This document shows positions 59,166-64,000 of a DNA stretch of 64,000 nt, in pieces (the first letter of the stretch is position 1; the number at the start of each line of letters is the position of its first letter). The notes beneath the pieces are model-generated. The model saw nothing but the letters and a program-made list of their open reading frames with translations. It was not told the origin of the DNA and did not search any database. The stretch spans positions 1 through 64,000 of the forward strand of contig JBBDTC010000001.1 in assembly GCA_040904625.1 (NCBI GenBank), given 5' to 3'. The position numbers and the translations under genes were made by a program. Source of the stretch: JACKNG01 sp040904625. GTDB taxonomy: Bacteria > Pseudomonadota > Gammaproteobacteria > Ga0077536.

Positions 59166-59915
59166 CTACTGCGCTACCGGTCGTTCGCTGGCGGCCGTGG
59201 CTTCGTCGTCCTGTGCAGCGTCGACAGTATGCCGGCGCTCGGCCTCGGCCCATTCCTCCTGTGCACGGTCGAGCCGCGGATCGCTGATGCCGAGCCGCGC
59301 GGCGAAATCCAGCAGATCGCGCTGGGCTTCGAGTGCCGTCGCCGTATCGCCGAGTCCGATGAGGGCATTTTCGGTTGCTATCTGTTCCAGGATCGCCTCG
59401 GCCAGTCGGCGCTTGGCGTCGGCATCGCGCAGCCTGGCGCGCGCTGCGGGGTCGAGCGCCGCCCAGGCCTGCGCGAACTGATTGAGATTCGCTGCCGCCC
59501 AGGGCTGCGTGGAGAGGAAATTCTCCAACAATTCGGTTTCAGCCGACGTTTCACGCTGGACCGGGCTGGCCACACCAACCGAATCGTTGCCCGCCGGCCG
59601 CGTGAACCACCAGGCGACCAAACCCGTAACGATGATCACGGCGCCCATCAGCGCGTAGGCGCCTGCAGCGCGCCGGCGGCCGCCGCGCTGCGGGACGGGG
59701 AGGGGCGGCGCGATCTCCTGAGTCGTATCGCCGTCATCATCGTCGTAGGGGAAAACGGTGGGCGTGTCAGGCTCGGGCGGTTGGTAGGGGAGGAGTTCGA
59801 TATTCCCGGCGACGATGTCTTCGATCAACGCGCGCCGACGCCTACGGTAGGTATCACGATCGATGTCGCCGGTGGCGTAACGGCGGGAAAGTTCGCGCAG
59901 CGTAACGCTACTCAT
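59166..59915 (-). CDS. Single-span membrane protein upstream-facing partner of the FGE kinase
   Basis: 249 residues of unknown function. An N-terminal SHOCT-like segment (LRELSRRYATGDIDRDTYRRRRRALIEDIVAG), an acidic/proline linker, one transmembrane helix (ALMGAVIIVTGLVAWWF, about 87-103) and a helical periplasmic part. ATG 59915 (MSSVTLRELSRRY) is preferred to a start ten codons earlier. It follows the giant kinase gene by 54 bases on the same strand, so it may be its partner. No enzyme motif. Confidence 0.7.
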   Translation of the reverse strand: MSSVTLRELSRRYATGDIDRDTYRRRRRALIEDIVAGNIELLPYQPPEPDTPTVFPYDDDDGDTTQEIAPPLPVPQRGGRRRAAGAYALMGAVIIVTGLVAWWFTRPAGNDSVGVASPVQRETSAETELLENFLSTQPWAAANLNQFAQAWAALDPAARARLRDADAKRRLAEAILEQIATENALIGLGDTATALEAQRDLLDFAARLGISDPRLDRAQEEWAEAERRHTVDAAQDDEATAASERPVAQ

Positions 59916-59969
59916 CGGCACACTCGTCCGGCCATCGAGGGCCAAAAACCGCGATCGGGCATCATCACT

Positions 59970-62900
59970 TCAATTCAGCTCGAGCAAGACGCGAAAGCCG
60001 GTGGCCTCATCAGGGCTGCCATCGTGGTTCTTCTCGAGCATGATGTCGCATTTGCTGAAGGTATCTTCGAATGCGCCGCCGCGAGCGACGATGCCCCCCT
60101 CTCGCTCGGCCCATTCCTGGACGTTGCCGATATAGTTGTGTAAGCCCCATCCATTGGGCCTGCCGGTATTCACACCCATGGTGCCCTGGCCTTTGAGAAT
60201 CTGCCCACCCTGTTCGAGGCGGCAGTTATAATCCTTCTTCGGCTGATCGCCACCCGCGGCGGCGGCATAAGACCATTCCTCGACGCTGGGCAGACGGAAT
60301 GTCTGCCCGGTGCGTTGCGAGAGCCAGGCGACGTAGGCGCGCGCCTGCTCGAGCGAGATGCCGCTGATCGGAAGGCGTCCTTCGAGGTCGCGTTTCGGCT
60401 CGCAGTCGCCGCTGAGGACGCAATAGCGGTTGTAATCGGCCGCCGTGACTTCGTACTTGCCGATTGCGAATGGCGCTTCGAAGCCCTCGCCGGGAGGTAC
60501 GACGACGAGCAAGGGGCCGCGTTGATTGCCTGACACGAAATAGAAGCAGGTGCCTTTTTTACGCTTGCCATGCCCTGCCAGACTGGGCGTGCAGGGTTCG
60601 GTGGGAGGCAGTGCGGCGGCGATCACACGGCCCGCCGAAGCGCCGTCGGTGGCGACCGCACGTTCGTTCAATTTGGCGACCACCCGGGCGTGCTCCTTCT
60701 TGAAAGTGCTGCTGTCCGCCCACACCGTCAGGGCGTTCTCCATGGTCTCCAGGGCGTCCTCGTAATTGCCGGCCGTGTACTGTTCCTTGTAGGTCTCGAA
60801 CAGGTCGCGCGCATCACCGACGCGTGCGTTGTAAGCCGCTTTCAAACGCACGATATCGGGATGATCGCCTTCGGTGACGTTGGCTTGCTTGAGCAGATCG
60901 CGGGCCGTGCCAAGCAGCGCCTTGTCCATGGCGGCGTTCACTTCGGCGGCATAGCGCGAGGGTGCGACTTCGAGCGTGACAGGCTCTATGGCAGCGATCA
61001 GCTGATTGCCGACGAACAATTCCTTGGCTTGCGTGATGATTTCGTTGGCCCCGGTTCCGGCCGTCTCCTTCAGATTTTCCAGGCGCTCACCGAGCGCTTC
61101 CGCCCAGGCCCCCTCGGAACGACTGAAGACGCCGGGGTCGAGGATCTGCACTTCGGCGATTTTCGCCATCACCTCGGTCAGATCGAAGTTGCCACCGCGG
61201 CTGAAGATTTTCTGCAGATCCTGGCGGTTGCCGTCAACGGTGTAATCGCGCACTGCGTTCTTGCAGTCGAGGCGTTGCGGCTGCAGTTCGGCGCAGGCTT
61301 TGGCGAAGCGCAGCGCGGCGGCGAAATCAGTGGCTGCGGCGCGCTGCGTGGCGAGCTTGTAATAAGCGGCCGCGAGCAGGCGGGGCGCCTCGGTTGCAAC
61401 GAAGCTGTCGTCCTGCCCGTCGAGTTCACCGCGCAGGGCATCGAGCGTCTTCTGTGCGCCGGCAACGTCGTTGGCGCGCGCCTGACTCTGGAATGTTTCC
61501 TTCAGGCCGTCGATACGCGCCAGTCTGGCCTGTTCTGCCTGCTCGCGCTCGAAGGCCGCGGTCGCGGCGTCGAGTTCCGCGCGCTCGGCGGACAATCCGG
61601 GTGCCTCGGGCGCAAAGCGCTCGGCATCGGCGAGGAGGTTCGCACCTTCGGCGAAACGCTGTTGCTCGCGCATCATTGCCGCCCGTTCGATGTAGGTCTC
61701 GGCAATGCGCAAACCGTTCTCCTCGAGCCAGGGGTCGTCGGGTTGGCCGAGGGCGAGGATATCTTCCATTCTCTGGCGGATCTTGGCACGCCAGGCGCGA
61801 TCCGCCTCCGGGTTTTCCAGCAGCGTCGTAATCTCACGCTTGGCTGCAGCCACCATTTCGCGTTCCTGCGCAACGATGAAGGCTTTGCGCGCCTGTTCGA
61901 GGGCGACGAGCTCACTTTCGAGGCTGGTCGCCTGCGGGAATTCGACCAGAGCCTGATGGACGAGATCGACCGCCGCATCCCACAGTCCTGCCGCGCTCAT
62001 GTCGTCCGCCGCGGTCTTGACCGTGGCAGCCAGATCTTCGCGCAAAGCGGCGAGCCGGGGATCGCCAGGCGCGAGTGCCTCGAGCTGATCGACGCGGGCA
62101 AACACAGCCTCATACGCCTGCTTGTCAGAACCGAGCCTGGCCATGGCGGCGCGCACCTCGGTCAGTGTTTGTTCGAAAACCGCCTTTTGCTCCGCGGCGA
62201 GTGCATCGCGCGCAGCGGCGTCGAGGCCGCGCGCGCTATCGATGCGCTCGCGCTCATCGCGCAGCAGGGCCTTGACGGCGTCGTCGGGTGCCAGGCCGCG
62301 CGCAGTGTCGAGTGCGCTGACAGCCGCATCGAACTCGCCGGTGTGGCGCGCTTCGCGGGCGTTTCGCAGCCACGCCTTGGCGAGTTGATTGCGCGCCTTG
62401 CGGGTTTGCGGACTGCGCGGCGCAATATTGGCCAGACGCTCCAGTTCGCTTGCCGCCGGCGCCAGCGCGCCAGCGGCGACGGCCGCAGTGACCTCCGCAC
62501 GGGCGCGGCTGACCGCGGCATCGAATTCCTCGCCCAGGCGAGCGGTTCGCGCGTTCAATTCGTGCAGGCCGAGACCGCGCAGCAAGGCTTTGAAATTGCC
62601 ACCCATGAGCGCGCTTCGTCCCCACTTCCTGGAGGCTTCCAGGGCTGCGATGTCCCGCGCGGCCTGGGCCTGGATCTCGGCACGCAATTTATCGAGCAGT
62701 TCATTTCCCGGATCCGCGCGAGCCAGGTCGGCGACGGCCTCGCCGACGTCCACGTAGGCGGCCAAGCCCTCGTCGGAAGCCTCGGCTTGCTGAATGGCAG
62801 CGATGGCGGCGAGGATCCGCGAGCGCGTCTGGGCGCGATCGCGAGCGCCGGCAATCTTGTCGGTCAAGTTGGCCAGGTTGGTGCTGTCGGGAATCAGATC

Positions 62901-64000
62901 GAGGCCGACGGCACCGAGCTCATCGGCATAATCGTAGTCTTCGTTCTCGAGCGCTGTATCGATGGCCGCAGCGTAGGCGCCGGGCAGGCGGCGGTCGACG
63001 AGCATGGGATGGTCGGGATCAATCCGACGCACGATAGCCATGGCGTCGAAAATGTCGTCCTCGCCTTCGACCGCGAGCAGATTGCCGTTTTCGAGCGCTT
63101 CGTTGAAACGATCGAACTGTTCGGCGAACAGGCGGTTCTCGGTTGCTTCGATGAACTGCTGCAGTTCGAGCAGGACACTGGTGTCGCGGTAAACCGTACT
63201 CAAGCCGCGCGCAGTGGCGAGTGTCTGCCGCGCGCCGCTGAAATCGTAGTTGCCCTGTGCGATATCGATCTGACCGCGCGCTCGGCGGTCGAAATAATCG
63301 AGCACCTGCTCCTTCGTCGCAGTAAAGATCCGGTCGCGCTGATCGCGTGGCAGTTCGTCCCTTTCGAGACCGTCGAGCATGGCTTCGATCTGCGCTGGTT
63401 CGCCGCTGGCGGCCATCGCGATGCGCGCCTCGATATCGCGTTGTTCGAGATAGTTCTGAGCCGGGAAAAAGCCGGCGACGACGAGCAATGCCGTGATCGC
63501 AGGGACCATGACGAAGGGGTTCTTCCACGGCGATGTCGCGCCTTCGAACTCTTCCAGGAATTGCGCGGTGGTCTGGCTGCGGTCCTCGCGCTTGAAGGCC
63601 AGCCCGCGCTGCAGCCCCCGCCACTGCTTGCGCTTCAGGCCCTTGATGGGCTCGGGAGAGAGGCCGGCATCGCGGGCCTTGTTGGCCGGAATCTTGTTGA
63701 ACGGGTGTTTGCCGGCGAGCAGTTCGTAGGCGACGCAGGCCAGTGCGTAGATGTCATCACGCGGGTCGGGCTCTTCGCCCTCCAGCATTTCCAGGCTGGC
63801 ATAGGCGGGCGTCAGAGCGCCGAGCTTGCCCGGATCGAAAATGGTCGTCTCGCCTTCAGCCGCGCCTGGCGCCTTGACCGCACGCGCAATGCCGAAATCG
63901 AGCACTTTCATCTGCCCTTCGTGGGTGATGAAGCAGTTGCCGGGCTTGAAATCCGAATGAACGATATTGCGCTCGTGGGCATAGACCAGCGCGTTTCCCA
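59970..64000 (-). CDS. Ser/Thr kinase - coiled-coil/TPR-like - FGE-sulfatase fusion, 5' end beyond window
   Basis: At least 1343 residues; the start is right of base 64000. The visible kinase part has the catalytic loop HSDFKPGN (Arg of HRD replaced by Ser), DFGIARAV, AYASLEMLEGEEPDPRDDIYALACVAYELLAG and a C-lobe. One transmembrane helix follows (FVMVPAITALLVVAGFF). Then come about 850 Ala/Glu/Arg-rich helical residues with repeated ARD- and ALE-type heptads, which look like TPR or coiled coil outside the membrane. The C-terminus is a formylglycine-generating-enzyme-like domain: PFAIGKYEVTAADYNRYC, LPISGISLEQARAYVAWLSQRTGQTFRLPSVEEWSYAA, NYIGNVQEWAE, ATGFRVLLE. Such FGE domains often bind ligands or structure rather than act as enzymes. 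The next gene downstream encodes a membrane protein. Confidence 0.85.
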   Translation of the reverse strand, partial: GNALVYAHERNIVHSDFKPGNCFITHEGQMKVLDFGIARAVKAPGAAEGETTIFDPGKLGALTPAYASLEMLEGEEPDPRDDIYALACVAYELLAGKHPFNKIPANKARDAGLSPEPIKGLKRKQWRGLQRGLAFKREDRSQTTAQFLEEFEGATSPWKNPFVMVPAITALLVVAGFFPAQNYLEQRDIEARIAMAASGEPAQIEAMLDGLERDELPRDQRDRIFTATKEQVLDYFDRRARGQIDIAQGNYDFSGARQTLATARGLSTVYRDTSVLLELQQFIEATENRLFAEQFDRFNEALENGNLLAVEGEDDIFDAMAIVRRIDPDHPMLVDRRLPGAYAAAIDTALENEDYDYADELGAVGLDLIPDSTNLANLTDKIAGARDRAQTRSRILAAIAAIQQAEASDEGLAAYVDVGEAVADLARADPGNELLDKLRAEIQAQAARDIAALEASRKWGRSALMGGNFKALLRGLGLHELNARTARLGEEFDAAVSRARAEVTAAVAAGALAPAASELERLANIAPRSPQTRKARNQLAKAWLRNAREARHTGEFDAAVSALDTARGLAPDDAVKALLRDERERIDSARGLDAAARDALAAEQKAVFEQTLTEVRAAMARLGSDKQAYEAVFARVDQLEALAPGDPRLAALREDLAATVKTAADDMSAAGLWDAAVDLVHQALVEFPQATSLESELVALEQARKAFIVAQEREMVAAAKREITTLLENPEADRAWRAKIRQRMEDILALGQPDDPWLEENGLRIAETYIERAAMMREQQRFAEGANLLADAERFAPEAPGLSAERAELDAATAAFEREQAEQARLARIDGLKETFQSQARANDVAGAQKTLDALRGELDGQDDSFVATEAPRLLAAAYYKLATQRAAATDFAAALRFAKACAELQPQRLDCKNAVRDYTVDGNRQDLQKIFSRGGNFDLTEVMAKIAEVQILDPGVFSRSEGAWAEALGERLENLKETAGTGANEIITQAKELFVGNQLIAAIEPVTLEVAPSRYAAEVNAAMDKALLGTARDLLKQANVTEGDHPDIVRLKAAYNARVGDARDLFETYKEQYTAGNYEDALETMENALTVWADSSTFKKEHARVVAKLNERAVATDGASAGRVIAAALPPTEPCTPSLAGHGKRKKGTCFYFVSGNQRGPLLVVVPPGEGFEAPFAIGKYEVTAADYNRYCVLSGDCEPKRDLEGRLPISGISLEQARAYVAWLSQRTGQTFRLPSVEEWSYAAAAGGDQPKKDYNCRLEQGGQILKGQGTMGVNTGRPNGWGLHNYIGNVQEWAEREGGIVARGGAFEDTFSKCDIMLEKNHDGSPDEATGFRVLLELN

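Overview
The window is a 64 kb piece of a high-GC chromosome from a gammaproteobacterium, probably a draft assembly because a run of ten Ns interrupts alr. The lineage call rests on the SdhE/YgfX/YgfZ set beside sdhCDAB, the rpsF-rpsR-DUF2232-rplI-dnaB-alr-radA order, the CTG-N10-CAG LexA operator and the lexA-imuA-imuB cassette. I cannot name the genus; relatives of Nevskiales or Xanthomonadales would fit.

Layout. 1-1259: start of an integrated element (P4-type integrase, cut by the window edge) lying against the 3' end of tRNA-Arg(CCT). 1.8-11.8 kb: signalling block with a GAF-GAF-PAS class III adenylate cyclase, then (after glnS) a PilZ/DUF1631/GGDEF-EAL protein with decayed catalytic motifs, translationally coupled to a Ser/Thr kinase carrying a cyclic-nucleotide-binding domain. 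11.8-16.5 kb: dgkA, NAD-type isocitrate dehydrogenase, and the SOS operon lexA-imuA-imuB. 16.9-27.7 kb: a bacterial ceramide (sphingolipid) locus with fatty acyl-AMP ligase, ceramide reductase-like SDR, acyl carrier protein, serine palmitoyltransferase and bacterial ceramide synthase. Interleaved with these are an LptF/LptG permease pair, an OstA/LptA-like periplasmic protein, an LpxO-like hydroxylase and two nucleotidyltransferases. 28.6-33.3 kb: a more AT-rich, probably imported denitrification island with NorR, a sigma-54 promoter and a class II NirK operon. That operon also encodes a diheme cytochrome c, a monoheme cytochrome c and a two-domain multicopper oxidase, and it abuts tRNA-Leu(CAG). 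33.6-48.6 kb: housekeeping genes (rnr, rlmB, the rpsF to radA string, corB, a remnant of a ccsA/ypjD-like gene, ffh, maeB). 48.6-59.1 kb: envelope and redox genes, sdhCDAB with four assembly or associated genes, and gph-ubiG. 59.2-64 kb: a membrane protein and a giant kinase/FGE-sulfatase fusion that runs off the right edge.

How the parts work together. The ceramide locus holds every enzymatic step known for Caulobacter-type ceramide synthesis (acyl-ACP charging, serine condensation, ketone reduction, N-acylation). It also holds an Lpt-like bridge that could carry the product to the outer membrane, and this is the most interesting system here. The NirK operon has the same gene content as the ncgABC-nirK cluster of Nitrosomonas, but sits under NorR/sigma-54 control.

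Two short mobile-repeat families are visible. Family A/B elements are 157-160 bp, share a GAATAG-N5-CTATT core, and insert at stop codons or gene ends. Family C is about 212 bp with an 18 bp terminal inverted repeat and occurs three times. Several of these elements supply the stop codon of the neighbouring gene.
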